A stretch of DNA of 64,000 nt from SIG603 sp964370775 (GTDB lineage Bacteria; Bacillota; Clostridia; Oscillospirales; Acutalibacteraceae), in NCBI GenBank assembly GCA_964370775.1, contig CAYJKT010000004.1:54766-118765 (forward strand). Direction: 5' to 3'. The position numbers were made by a program, and so were the translations under genes. The notes under the pieces were generated by a model. That model ran no database searches, was not told the origin of the DNA, and was given only the letters and a program-made list of their open reading frames with translations. How positions within the stretch are numbered: position 1 is the first letter of the stretch; the number at the start of each line of letters is the position of its first letter. This document shows, in pieces, positions 43,195 to 53,287 of this stretch.

Positions 43195-43942
43195 AGATAC
43201 ATTATTAATTATACCAGCTTATAATGAAGAAAATAATATTGTAAAAACACTTAATTCTTTAAAAGAAGCAAATGTTTTAGATAAAATGGATATCTTGGTT
43301 ATAAATGATGGTTCAAAAGATAAAACAGAAGAAGCTGTAAAAAGCACTGGCATAAATGTTATAACACAGGTGTATAATTCAGGCTATGGAGCAGCTTTGC
43401 AAACAGGGTATAAATACGCACATAACAAAGGGTATAAATATTTATTGCAAATGGACGCAGACGGACAGCATGATGTGCGTAATTTGGATAAACTTATCGA
43501 AGCCTTAACAAGTGAGAGTAATCCTGACATAGTTATTGGAACAAGGTTTTTTAGCGATAGTCAGTCTTTTTATGTATCAAAGGCTAAGAGAATAGCGATT
43601 AACTTTTTTAGATTTATTATAAAATCGCTAACAGGTAAAGTTATTACAGACCCAACTAGTGGACTTATGGGGCTTAACAGAAGTGCATTTTCGCACTACT
43701 CAAAATATTTGAACTTCGACACAAAATACCCCGACCTTAACATGACTGTTCAAATGCTTATGCTAGGTTTTGACATTGTAGAGATACCTGCTATTATGCA
43801 CGCAAGAACAGAGGGTGAGTCTATGCATGATGGTATATGGAATGTGGTTAGATATATGTTTGTTATGTCCTTAAGCACATTTAATGTGGTTATGAGAAAT
43901 AGAAATGGAAGAGTGAAAAAGCTTGAAAAAGAAAATATCTGA
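43184..43942 (+). CDS. Family 2 glycosyltransferase (polyprenyl-phosphate sugar transferase type)
   Basis: 252 residues with no membrane helices. IIPAYNEENNIVKTLNSL, LVINDGSKDKTEE, QMDADGQHD (DxD) and the late TDPTSGLMGLNRSAF are the dolichyl-phosphate mannose synthase-like pattern. It probably charges undecaprenyl phosphate with a sugar at the inner face, for use by the GT-C-like protein encoded just upstream. GTG start with GAGGAGG, overlapping the previous gene by 11 bases. Confidence 0.88.
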   Translation: MKIKDTLLIIPAYNEENNIVKTLNSLKEANVLDKMDILVINDGSKDKTEEAVKSTGINVITQVYNSGYGAALQTGYKYAHNKGYKYLLQMDADGQHDVRNLDKLIEALTSESNPDIVIGTRFFSDSQSFYVSKAKRIAINFFRFIIKSLTGKVITDPTSGLMGLNRSAFSHYSKYLNFDTKYPDLNMTVQMLMLGFDIVEIPAIMHARTEGESMHDGIWNVVRYMFVMSLSTFNVVMRNRNGRVKKLEKENI

Positions 43943-45557
43943 AGTTAGGCTAAGAACGTATCTTTATGCAGTGGTATGTTTTATCTTGCTGACAGTTGTG
44001 TTTTTATCTTTTATGCAGATAGATGCTTTAGCATACTTTTTTACTGCTAATGAATATAACGAGCATAACAGATACGTGTATAATAAACAGGTAGAACAAT
44101 TTGTTTCTCTTGTTGATAATGAGGGTGAAGTAGCTACAAAAGATGATAGATTTACTGTGGTTATTGGCTCTTTAGATTACGACACAACTAACATTGTTAA
44201 CGCAAGTCTAACTAATTTAAGAGAAGATTATTTGCATGTAGAAAATTATAATACTCTACAGTTTTATGAAGATATACAAGCAGATGTATATATAATTACA
44301 GAGAAATTTATTACAGCGTCTCAGATAGAAGAGTTGTATAATAGCTCTGAGGAAAAGACGATTATCTTTATGGATAGTCTTAGTCCGTATGTCTTACAAG
44401 ACGAGAATGTTCTGGATATTATTGGTGCTGATGAATATATTGGTGAAACTGAATTTACAGGATACAGAATATCTGGTGAGTTAGCTTTTAATGAATATAT
44501 TCAAGACGATGAGATAGAGTTTACAGCTAGTGAATTTACATTAAATAGTGGAACAAAAACTTATGCGTACACATTGTCAGAAGATGAAGAAATAGAGAAC
44601 CAAGATTTACCACCACTTATGTGGAGATATATTAAAGAGAACACAAAGACATACATTTGCGAGAGTGAGATTTTTTCAACTACTTTAGCAAACGCCGTGT
44701 TAATCGAAGTCTATTCTCAGTTTGAGGAAGTTTATATTTATCCAATAATAAATGCTAGCACATACCTTGTTAACAGTATGCCTTATGTGACAAACATTTC
44801 AACAGATTACATGACAGAGTTATATGGTAAAGATTCTTTGCATGTTCAAAACGATGTATTTTTTCCATATTTTAACTCGGTAGAAGTACGCTATAACTTA
44901 GCTTTAACATGGTTTTCACCTGAATATGACGCTGTTTTAGCAAGTGACAACAGTAACATTACTTATTACACAACACAAATGTTAATTAATGCAAATGAGC
45001 TTGCACAAAGTGTAGAGTCAGTACCTCTTTCAGATAGCGTTGCTCCAACAACTGTTGTTGAATGGGACGAACATTTTGATTTTTACAATACTGAAACAGA
45101 AATGGTTAACTTGCCTGTTTTACATGACTACATTAATTTTTATGATAAAATTATAGATGTGAATTCTTTGGTTAAGTCAGCAGGTTATGCATCTGTTTAT
45201 GTTGATGTTAGAGATTTTATGCAGGAGAGCGAATATGACTGGGTGGACTTTAGCCTTGATAACAGCAGTGTGCTTAACTATTACCAATTAACCTACCCTT
45301 GGTTAGAGAATGTTACAGCAGAGGAAGCTGCAAGCAGAGTTTTGACTTTTTTAACTATTGAGCCTACCTATAGTACTAGTGGAAATGAAGCGACACTTAG
45401 CATAGATAATTTTGTGGAAAAAGCGTATTTTATTATGGATACAGGCAATACAATTGTAGGCATAAGTGGTGGCGAATATACAGAAATTGGAACAAATTTG
45501 TACTTGATTCATGCCATGAGTTCAGAGGTTAAAATAATATTTGAGGAAAATTTATGA
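43923..45557 (+). CDS. Exported membrane-anchored protein at the PelA position (DUF2194-like), no visible catalytic motif
   Basis: 544 residues: one N-terminal helix (about 10-35), then external domains. Residues 60-190 look like the Rossmann-like region seen before the deacetylase in PelA/DUF2194 proteins (RFTVVIGSLDYDT, ADVYIITEKF, TIIFMDSLSPYV). The rest resembles a polysaccharide-deacetylase-type fold, but I find no TFDDG-type Asp or HxxxH metal motif, and there is no GH166 hydrolase. It sits immediately before pelF. It may be a structural or non-enzymatic descendant of PelA; this is inference. TTG start, 20-base overlap with the GT2 gene. Confidence 0.6.
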   Translation: MKKKISEVRLRTYLYAVVCFILLTVVFLSFMQIDALAYFFTANEYNEHNRYVYNKQVEQFVSLVDNEGEVATKDDRFTVVIGSLDYDTTNIVNASLTNLREDYLHVENYNTLQFYEDIQADVYIITEKFITASQIEELYNSSEEKTIIFMDSLSPYVLQDENVLDIIGADEYIGETEFTGYRISGELAFNEYIQDDEIEFTASEFTLNSGTKTYAYTLSEDEEIENQDLPPLMWRYIKENTKTYICESEIFSTTLANAVLIEVYSQFEEVYIYPIINASTYLVNSMPYVTNISTDYMTELYGKDSLHVQNDVFFPYFNSVEVRYNLALTWFSPEYDAVLASDNSNITYYTTQMLINANELAQSVESVPLSDSVAPTTVVEWDEHFDFYNTETEMVNLPVLHDYINFYDKIIDVNSLVKSAGYASVYVDVRDFMQESEYDWVDFSLDNSSVLNYYQLTYPWLENVTAEEAASRVLTFLTIEPTYSTSGNEATLSIDNFVEKAYFIMDTGNTIVGISGGEYTEIGTNLYLIHAMSSEVKIIFEENL

Positions 45558-46990
45558 GAGTTTGTATAATAGTAGAGGGTGCGTATCCTTATTTAACAGG
45601 TGGAGTTTCAGCATGGTTGCACCAGTTAATTCACAGTATGCCAGATGTAGAATTTATACTGCAAGTTATATCTGCTAAAAGAGACAAAACAAGAAAATTT
45701 AAGTATGAAATACCAGAAAATGTTGTTGAAATTCAAGAAGTGTATCTTATGGACGAAGAATATATTGACTTTTCAACGAAGAAAAATGTTACGCTAACAC
45801 AAAAAGAGTACAATGCGTTTGAGTCCTTGGTTTTTGGCAAGAACATAGATTGGGAGAGCATATTTGACTTTTTTCACAACAATAATGTTACAGTTAACTC
45901 ACTGCTCGCTGGAATGGACTTCTATAATATTGTTGCGTCACTAAACGAAAATGTTTATACTGGCGTACCTTTTACAGAGTTCTTTTGGTCAATACGTTCA
46001 ATGTACTTACCACTGTTTTCTATATTAAATTCCAACATGATAAAAGCAGATGTTTACCATTCTTTATCATCAGGTTATGCTGCTATTTTAGGCAGTATGC
46101 AAAAGCGAATTTATGGTAATCCTTACTTTTTAACAGAGCACGGTTTGTATTCAAGAGAAAGAGAAGAAGAAATTATACGTGCAGATTGGGTTGACGGTGT
46201 ATATAAAGATTTATGGATAGAGCAGTTTAACAAAATTTGTGTAGGTGGCTATATTTTTGCTGATAAAGTGTCTTCACTATTTGCTGAGGCTAGGGAGTTC
46301 CAAATCGAGATAGGCTGCAATGCTGATAAAGCAGTTGTTATACCTAATGGAGTTGACGCAAAAAGATATGAGAATGTTCCACCAAAAGATGCAGGAGACA
46401 CAGCAATTAACATAGGCGCAATTGCACGTGTTGTTCCGATAAAAGACTTAAAAACTATGATAGTAGCTTTTAGTTATGCAAAAAAACAAGACCCAAGGTT
46501 AAAACTTTGGATAATGGGTTCAAGAAGTGAAGACCCAGAATATGCAGAGGAATGTAAATCACTGACAGAACGTTTGAATATAGAGGACGTTATTTTTACA
46601 GGAAATATCGATGTTTTAGAATATATCGGAAAAATGGATTTTTTAATGCTAAGTAGCATAAGTGAGGGACAACCTCTTGTTATTTTAGAGGCGTATGCAG
46701 CTAAAAAACCGTTTATAGCAACAAATGTTGGCAACTGCAAAGGTTTGATAGAAGGCGAGTTTGACTCCGAGGGAAGTGCTGGCTATGTAGTACCAGTTAC
46801 GGACTCTACCAGTATGGCGTATGCGATATTAAACTTAGCAAAAGATGAAAATGTACGGAAAAAAATGGGTGAAGTTGGTTATTACAGAGCGATAAAATAT
46901 TATGATAAAACCCAAATATACAACAAGTATTTAGCAGTTTACAAAGATTTAGTAGATAAAAATATGACACAACAAAGATTTAGAAGATAA
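45554..46990 (+). CDS. pelF: PelF glycosyltransferase (GT4)
   Basis: 478 residues, cytoplasmic. The N-terminus MRVCIIVEGAYPYLTGGVSAW and FTEFFWSIRSMY are hallmarks of PelF (DUF3492). The GT4 core follows with IPNGVDAKRYE, GAIARVVPIKDL and the EX7E region SISEGQPLVILEAYA. In Pseudomonas PelF uses UDP-GalNAc/GlcNAc to polymerise the Pel chain. It overlaps the previous stop by 4 bases (ATGA). Confidence 0.95.
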   Translation: MRVCIIVEGAYPYLTGGVSAWLHQLIHSMPDVEFILQVISAKRDKTRKFKYEIPENVVEIQEVYLMDEEYIDFSTKKNVTLTQKEYNAFESLVFGKNIDWESIFDFFHNNNVTVNSLLAGMDFYNIVASLNENVYTGVPFTEFFWSIRSMYLPLFSILNSNMIKADVYHSLSSGYAAILGSMQKRIYGNPYFLTEHGLYSREREEEIIRADWVDGVYKDLWIEQFNKICVGGYIFADKVSSLFAEAREFQIEIGCNADKAVVIPNGVDAKRYENVPPKDAGDTAINIGAIARVVPIKDLKTMIVAFSYAKKQDPRLKLWIMGSRSEDPEYAEECKSLTERLNIEDVIFTGNIDVLEYIGKMDFLMLSSISEGQPLVILEAYAAKKPFIATNVGNCKGLIEGEFDSEGSAGYVVPVTDSTSMAYAILNLAKDENVRKKMGEVGYYRAIKYYDKTQIYNKYLAVYKDLVDKNMTQQRFRR

Positions 46991-47000
46991 GGGAGAAAAA

Positions 47001-48431
47001 ATGGCTGGAATAGGTTTAGAGCTTAAAAAAATATATAAAAAGAATGACTTATCAAACCTTGCAGCAGGTGCTGCATATAGCTCTATGGTTACAGTAGGGC
47101 CAACAATTTTGATAATCGGAGTTCTTTTTGTAATATATACTATTTTAGGTTATAATGTGGTTAGTATTGCTGACAGAGAATTACTATCCACAATATTGCT
47201 TTACATATTTGTGTTTAGTGGAATATTAGTCTCGCCTTTTTCGGCACTTTTTTCAAGATATATTGCAGATAAAATTTTCCAAAATAAGTATGAAGATATA
47301 ATTCCGTCATATTACACTGGTTTGTTTGTGGTTGGTGGTATTGCATCGCTTGTGGCTGTTCCTGTGTTATATAGCTTGGTGGTTAATGCGAATTTAGATG
47401 CTCCTTACGTGTTGTCAGCATATATTTTATGGATGTCCATGATTATTGTATATTTTTCGACAATATATTTACATGCAACTAAAAACTACCGAATAGTATT
47501 TTTTACTTATGTTATAGGCTTGGTGGTTGCACTGATTTTATCTTATGTTTTCAACAACTTTTTTGATGTTGTACATTCAATAGTTTACGCTTTGGCTATC
47601 GGCTTTTTTATTATAGCATTTACGCAATTTGCACAAGTAAAACGCAGTTTTTATACTTCAAGCGACAATTACACTGAGTGCCTTAGGTATCTAGGCAGAT
47701 TTAAAAATATCTTTATATCAAACGCACTGTACTCTGTTGCAACGTATTCTCACATGCTTGTGTTTTGGTTTTCTGGCGACCGAATTGTGGCTTCTACTTT
47801 TTATATTGACCCAATGTATGATATGGCTGCTTGTATTGCAATGTTTTCTAATTTATCAGCAACTATTATATTCATTGTTATGGCAGAGACACAGTTCCAT
47901 GATGACTACCAAAACTATGTTTCCTCTATCATAAGTGGAACATACAGAACGATACAAGACTATAAAAAAGCAATGTTTAGAACTTTGTCTCGTCAGTTGT
48001 TTAGACTAATTGTTATTCAAACTATGATAACAACTATAATGTTTTTGCTAGCAGCAATATTTTTACCTCAACTGTATTTTTCATCTATGGTGCTGGATAT
48101 ATACCCAATTTTAGCAATTAGTTATTTTATTTTGTATGTAGTATATGCTATAATAATTTATCTGTATTATTTTAACGACCAAACTGGTTGCTTGATTTTA
48201 TCAGCGATTTTCTTAGTAGTTTCTACAGTAGGATCGTTAATATCAAAAGAACTGAGTATAGAGCTTTATGGTTTAGGCTTTTTCATAGGTTGTTTTAGTG
48301 CTTTTACTTTTGGTTTTTTCAGAATAAAATATATCGAAAAAAATATCGATAAACATGTATTTTGTGGCGATGTTGTTGTTAAGCCGACTAGAGTTGCAAA
48401 AAGTGACCATGTGATATATAGAAATAACTAG
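47001..48431 (+). CDS. pelG: PelG membrane transporter
   Basis: 476 residues with about twelve membrane helices, MATE/Wzx-like. MAGIGLELKKIYKKNDLSNLA and SALFSRYIADKIFQNKYEDI identify PelG. It passes the growing Pel chain across the membrane in a complex with PelD, PelE and PelF. AAGGGAG site, 10 nt after pelF. Confidence 0.95.
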   Translation: MAGIGLELKKIYKKNDLSNLAAGAAYSSMVTVGPTILIIGVLFVIYTILGYNVVSIADRELLSTILLYIFVFSGILVSPFSALFSRYIADKIFQNKYEDIIPSYYTGLFVVGGIASLVAVPVLYSLVVNANLDAPYVLSAYILWMSMIIVYFSTIYLHATKNYRIVFFTYVIGLVVALILSYVFNNFFDVVHSIVYALAIGFFIIAFTQFAQVKRSFYTSSDNYTECLRYLGRFKNIFISNALYSVATYSHMLVFWFSGDRIVASTFYIDPMYDMAACIAMFSNLSATIIFIVMAETQFHDDYQNYVSSIISGTYRTIQDYKKAMFRTLSRQLFRLIVIQTMITTIMFLLAAIFLPQLYFSSMVLDIYPILAISYFILYVVYAIIIYLYYFNDQTGCLILSAIFLVVSTVGSLISKELSIELYGLGFFIGCFSAFTFGFFRIKYIEKNIDKHVFCGDVVVKPTRVAKSDHVIYRNN

Positions 48432-48444
48432 AAAGGAAGTTTGT

Positions 48445-49515
48445 ATGGCACGTCCGTTAATTAGTTTTATTATTCCGATATATAACGGAGAAGAATATAT
48501 AGATAATTGTTTGAAATCTATTATGGATAATAACCAGTTAAGCTATGAGATTATTTTGGTGAATGATGGTTCTAGTGATAAAACAGCTGAAATATGTGTA
48601 GATTATGCAAAAAACAGCAGTGCTATAACAGATATTCACACAGATAATTTCGGGCAGGGTAAGGCACGTAACATTGGATTGCAAGTGGCAAAGGGTAAAT
48701 ATGTTATGTTTGTGGATATAGACGACACTATAATTTTAGCTGGTGTACTTAATATGATAAACATAGCAGAGGAACAATCTTGTGATATAGTTTGTGCATC
48801 TTATTACAGACTGGAACATCAGGGTAAAATATATATTGACAATAAGATAACCGATGGAAGTGTAGATAAACTTAGTGAAGAAGCTAAAAATAGGTATAAA
48901 ACAATACTAGATAAAAGTGTTTTTGGCTATTTGTGGACAAAAATATATAGGCTAGATTTTATTAATAAAACTGAGATAAAATTTGATGAAGAACGCAAAG
49001 TGTTTATGGAAGACAGCATGTTTAACCATAAGATGTTAACGCATAAACCGATCTTTTTTTATACAAACACACCTTGCTACACAGTGAATGTAACAAATCA
49101 ATCTACCACAAGACAAATAGACGAAGGCATTGTGCCAAACTCTATTAAATCGGTAAACAGCTTCTATAATTATCTTATAAGTAATAATAAATATGATGAT
49201 AACCTAGATTTAATAATACCACTTTCTATGCGTATTTTTTCTTATGCATTAATTAAAAACTTTGCGTATCAAAAGCTATCTTTTAAAACAATACATGGCA
49301 ATGTTAAGCCTTTTATTAAAGCAGATGTTTACAATAAAATTGCACACACAAAAAAGGCACAAAAATATTTGTGGAAGCTAAATTCGTATGCAGAGAGAGT
49401 ATTATATACGTTTTGCTTATTTTCGTTAAAAAATAAATTAAGTGGTGTAATTAGCCTAGCTTTTTTTGTGGCACACCCTTTGTTCAAAATCTATTTGAAT
49501 AAAAATGTTAAGTGA
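48445..49515 (+). CDS. Family 2 glycosyltransferase
   Basis: 356 residues. FIIPIYNGEEYIDNCLKSI, LVNDGSSDKTAEIC and MFVDIDDTI (a degenerate DxD) mark the GT-A core (EpsJ/WcaA-like). It then has a C-terminal helical part. It would add a sugar to an exopolysaccharide repeat; donor and acceptor are unknown. AAGGAAG precedes the ATG, 13 nt after pelG, so it is in the same operon. Confidence 0.88.
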   Translation: MARPLISFIIPIYNGEEYIDNCLKSIMDNNQLSYEIILVNDGSSDKTAEICVDYAKNSSAITDIHTDNFGQGKARNIGLQVAKGKYVMFVDIDDTIILAGVLNMINIAEEQSCDIVCASYYRLEHQGKIYIDNKITDGSVDKLSEEAKNRYKTILDKSVFGYLWTKIYRLDFINKTEIKFDEERKVFMEDSMFNHKMLTHKPIFFYTNTPCYTVNVTNQSTTRQIDEGIVPNSIKSVNSFYNYLISNNKYDDNLDLIIPLSMRIFSYALIKNFAYQKLSFKTIHGNVKPFIKADVYNKIAHTKKAQKYLWKLNSYAERVLYTFCLFSLKNKLSGVISLAFFVAHPLFKIYLNKNVK

Positions 49516-49527
49516 TATGGAGTTTAT

Positions 49528-50532
49528 ATGGAACTAATCAGTGTAATTATACCTGTATATAATGTAGAAAAATATCTAAATGCCTGTTTAGATAGCCTAG
49601 TTAATCAAACTTATAAAGAGCTTGAGATTATTTTGGTAGACGACGGCTCTACTGATAACAGTGGTGATATATGTGATAACTGGGCAAAAAAAGATAGCCG
49701 AATTAAAGTTTTTCACAAAAAAAATGGTGGACAAAGTACAGCCAGAAACATGGGGCTTGATGTATGTACTGGTAAATATATAGGCTTTGTAGACAGTGAC
49801 GATTACGTAAGTTTGGATATGTTTCACAAACTACACACAGAGATTGCAAAACATGGTTGTGACATGGTTTGTTGCGCATACAAAAATGTAGACGAAAACG
49901 GAAACGAAGTAACTCGTGACATAATAAAGTGGGAAAAACCAGAGTATCACACAGTATATTCAGGTGAAGAATATCTTAAAATGATGCTTGAGTGTAGGTA
50001 TATTCCGATTGTGTGGGATAAGCTTTACACTAAAGAATTTATAGGAAAACACAGGTTTAACGGTGACTATTTAGCAGAGGACACCTTGTATATTTACGAA
50101 GTACAAACGCCGAATACAAAAATTGTTTTTATACCGGACATGTTGTATTATTATGTGGTTAGAGGTGGTAGCACTACGCATGGATTTAACGAGAAATATT
50201 ATACAGATAAAGTGCGTGGCAGTTTTGAGATTGAAAATGAGGCTGTAAAGAAATTTCCAAAGTTAAAAAATAGCATAAAAACAAACCAATTACGCATGAT
50301 AGCTAGTTTCTTAACATATATGCCACATAAATATATTAGAGAGAAAAACAAATCGTATCTTTATGTGTTAAACAAACTGAAAGAAAACAAGCAGTTTATA
50401 TCTAAAAGCAATAACAGCTTAGTGTTTAAAACTTTCTTAATATTATTTTTAATATCTAAACACATAACTAAATTAGGTAGCTTTGTTATGATAAAACTTT
50501 TGAATAAAATATATATAACAAGTGGCAAATAA
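49528..50532 (+). CDS. Family 2 glycosyltransferase
   Basis: 334 residues. SVIIPVYNVEKYLNACLDSL, ILVDDGSTDNSGDIC and GFVDSDDYV (DxDD) are a clean GT-A core. Only distantly like its neighbour. It presumably extends the same polymer. GGAG site; the stop lies 11 nt before the pyruvyl transferase gene. Confidence 0.9.
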   Translation: MELISVIIPVYNVEKYLNACLDSLVNQTYKELEIILVDDGSTDNSGDICDNWAKKDSRIKVFHKKNGGQSTARNMGLDVCTGKYIGFVDSDDYVSLDMFHKLHTEIAKHGCDMVCCAYKNVDENGNEVTRDIIKWEKPEYHTVYSGEEYLKMMLECRYIPIVWDKLYTKEFIGKHRFNGDYLAEDTLYIYEVQTPNTKIVFIPDMLYYYVVRGGSTTHGFNEKYYTDKVRGSFEIENEAVKKFPKLKNSIKTNQLRMIASFLTYMPHKYIREKNKSYLYVLNKLKENKQFISKSNNSLVFKTFLILFLISKHITKLGSFVMIKLLNKIYITSGK

Positions 50533-50543
50533 AAGGAGTTATA

Positions 50544-51713
50544 ATGAAAATTGGTATATTGACACATTACTTTAAAAACATAAATTATGGTGGTGCATTG
50601 CAAGCGTATGCATTGTGTAAAGTGTTGAATAAACTTGGATATAATGCAGAACAAATATGTTATGATTATAGCAATCAGTCCATTGCTGTACAGATTGATG
50701 TTTGGAAAAAACGCACATTAAAAGGCAAAATATCTACAATACTCACACTAGTTCCACGCAAAATATCTGCTAAAAAAAATCAGTCGAAATATAAAGATTT
50801 GTATGATAAATTAGCGTTGAGAAGAAAGTCGTTTGACAATTTTACAAATAGAACGACGCCTCATAGTGAAAAAGTTTATGTAGACGAAAATATATCTGAA
50901 AGTGTCGATTTATACGATGCATTTATTACAGGAAGCGACCAAGTATTTAACCCAGACTGGTATTACCCAGCAATGTATTTAAACTTTGCACCTAAAGAGA
51001 AAATAAAGTTGTCTTATGCTGCTAGTATTGGTAAGAATAATTTAACTAACAGCCAAAGCAATGAAATGAAAAAACAACTTTCAACATTCACGGCTGTTTC
51101 TGTTAGAGAAGAAAATGCTGTGAGCTTAATGCAAAACATTGGAATTAAAGACGCTGTTAGAACCCTTGACCCTACATTACTTATGGATAAAAATGAGTGG
51201 GATATGGTGTGCAGTGAAAGAGTTGTAGCTGAAAAATACCTTTTTTGTTTCTTTTTAGGAGAGAGCAAAAAGCAGAGAAATCTAGCAACAAAATATGCTG
51301 TAAAACACGGATTGAAAATTGTAACACTACCATATTTGTTGGGCAGTTATAATGATTGCGACGGAGATTTTGGAGATTATCAACTGTACGATATATCGCC
51401 AGAGAAGTTTATTTCACTTATAAAATATGCAGAATATGTTATAACAGACAGCTTTCATGCTACTGTTTTTTCTCATATATACAACAAACAATACGCAGTG
51501 TGTAGCAGAAGTCATTCAAAATCTATGGGAAGCAGAATATACACATTGTTGTCGATGATTGATAGTACTGAGCGTTTTTTAGATGAAAGCGATAAAGAGT
51601 GCATTGAATATATAGAAAAGCTAAAAGATATAGATTACTCTAAAAGCTTTACGAAATTAAATGAGATGAAAAATTTTTCACTTGATTTTTTAACAGATAA
51701 TTTAAGCCGATAA
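50544..51713 (+). CDS. Polysaccharide pyruvyl transferase family protein
   Basis: 389 residues. MKIGILTHYFKNINYGGALQAYAL, FITGSDQVFNPDW and VITDSFHATVFSHIY are the family pattern (PF04230). These enzymes add pyruvate ketals from phosphoenolpyruvate onto sugar residues, giving the polymer a negative charge. AAAGGAG site; same operon. Confidence 0.9.
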   Translation: MKIGILTHYFKNINYGGALQAYALCKVLNKLGYNAEQICYDYSNQSIAVQIDVWKKRTLKGKISTILTLVPRKISAKKNQSKYKDLYDKLALRRKSFDNFTNRTTPHSEKVYVDENISESVDLYDAFITGSDQVFNPDWYYPAMYLNFAPKEKIKLSYAASIGKNNLTNSQSNEMKKQLSTFTAVSVREENAVSLMQNIGIKDAVRTLDPTLLMDKNEWDMVCSERVVAEKYLFCFFLGESKKQRNLATKYAVKHGLKIVTLPYLLGSYNDCDGDFGDYQLYDISPEKFISLIKYAEYVITDSFHATVFSHIYNKQYAVCSRSHSKSMGSRIYTLLSMIDSTERFLDESDKECIEYIEKLKDIDYSKSFTKLNEMKNFSLDFLTDNLSR

Positions 51714-51725
51714 AAGGATTAATAT

Positions 51726-53174
51726 ATGAAAGAATTAATAAAAAAATATAATGATATGCCTGCACAAATCAAGGCGTCTCTTTGGTTTTTTTTATGCACG
51801 TTTTTACAAAAAGGAATATTGATTATTACCACGCCTATTTTTACAAGAATTTTAACACCTGCTGAATACGGCAAAATCAGCGTGTTTGACTCTTGGATGG
51901 GCGTGATAAGTGTTGTCATCACCTTAAATCTGTTTTATGGGTTATACATGCAAGGTCTTGTTAAGTTTGAGAAGGAAAAAAGTGAGTTTTCATCATCTAT
52001 GCAAGGTCTTACAACTGTATTTTGTGTAGCATGGGCAGTGATTTATTTTGCGTTTTCAAATTTTTTTAATGCTCTATTTGGTTTAACCACACCACAAATG
52101 ACGTTAATGCTATTGCTTATTTGGGCATCGGCGATATTCTCATTTTGGTTAGCAGAGCAACGCATAAAAATGGATTACAAAGCACTTGTTACAGCGACGA
52201 TTACAGTGTCCTTGCTAGACCCAATTATAAGTGTTTTGTTAGTGCTAAATTCAGAAGACAAAGTAACTGCAAAAATCATTGGAATGACAGTGATTAGAGT
52301 AATAGTATATGGTTTTATTTTCGTTAAAAAAATAAATAAGGACAAACATTTTTACTCTAAAAAGTTTTGGAGATACGGCATAGCTTTTGGAATTCCACTA
52401 ATTCCACATTACCTAGCCACAACCATATTAAACAGTGTAGACAGAATAATGATAGACAGCATTGTTGACTCAGCTTCTGCTGGAATATACAGCTTGTCGT
52501 ACTCGATAGCTATGATAATGCTTATTTTTAACGGGGCTGTGTTGCAGTCAGTCGAGCCGTGGATATATAAAACCATAAAAAAGGGCAATGTGCATGATAT
52601 ATCAAAGCTTGTGTATCCTCTGTTAATTCTGGTAGCGTTTTGCAATGTTTTGTTGATTATGTTCGCGCCAGAGGCACTTGCGATTTTTGCGTCGGACACG
52701 TATGCTGAAGCATTGTGGCTGATACCTCCAATTGCCATGAGCGTATACTTTATTTTTGCTTTTCAAATGTTCGCTCCGTTTGAATTTTACTATGAAAAAC
52801 GCTTGTATATTGTGATTTCAACATCGGTAGCTGCCGTGTTAAATATAGTGTTAAATTACATTTTGTTGCAAATTTTTTCGTATCAAGCGGCGGCGTATAC
52901 CACACTACTTTGCTACATTGTTTATGCATTGTGTCATTATCTTTTTATGAGAAAAATATGCAAAACTCAGCTAGACAATGTGAAAGTTTTTTCTACAAAA
53001 AAGCTTGTTTTAATATCAACAGTGTTTATGACAACAGGTTTTGCTACAATGCTAACATATTATAATATATGGCTAAGATATTCAGTAATTCTTGCTACTT
53101 TAGTAATGATACTTATGTTTAGGCTTAAAATTATTGCATATTTAACAGGTTTAAAAAAATCTTTTGAGATATAA
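51726..53174 (+). CDS. Oligosaccharide flippase (Wzx/RfbX-like)
   Basis: 482 residues with about fourteen membrane helices. IIITTPIFTRILTPAEYGKISVFDSWMGV is the Wzx/MOP N-terminus. It flips lipid-linked repeat units to the outer face. This is a second exporter in the same operon as PelG. AAAGGAT site; it is followed by the operon terminator. No polymerase (Wzy) is visible in the window. Confidence 0.9.
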   Translation: MKELIKKYNDMPAQIKASLWFFLCTFLQKGILIITTPIFTRILTPAEYGKISVFDSWMGVISVVITLNLFYGLYMQGLVKFEKEKSEFSSSMQGLTTVFCVAWAVIYFAFSNFFNALFGLTTPQMTLMLLLIWASAIFSFWLAEQRIKMDYKALVTATITVSLLDPIISVLLVLNSEDKVTAKIIGMTVIRVIVYGFIFVKKINKDKHFYSKKFWRYGIAFGIPLIPHYLATTILNSVDRIMIDSIVDSASAGIYSLSYSIAMIMLIFNGAVLQSVEPWIYKTIKKGNVHDISKLVYPLLILVAFCNVLLIMFAPEALAIFASDTYAEALWLIPPIAMSVYFIFAFQMFAPFEFYYEKRLYIVISTSVAAVLNIVLNYILLQIFSYQAAAYTTLLCYIVYALCHYLFMRKICKTQLDNVKVFSTKKLVLISTVFMTTGFATMLTYYNIWLRYSVILATLVMILMFRLKIIAYLTGLKKSFEI

Positions 53175-53227
53175 ATATAGCATTTTTATGATTACAACAT
53201 AAGAAAATCAATAACTGATAAACAGAA

Positions 53228-53268
53228 AAAACAAACTGTCACCAAATTAATGATGACAGTTTGTTTTT
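53228..53268 (+). terminator. Bidirectional terminator ending the polysaccharide operon
   Basis: A 14-bp perfect stem AAAACAAACTGTCA (arms 53228-53241, 53254-53267). T runs follow on both strands, so it also serves the convergent XRE gene. Confidence 0.9.
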
Positions 53269-53287
53269 AATTAGTTTCGTGCGTGTG

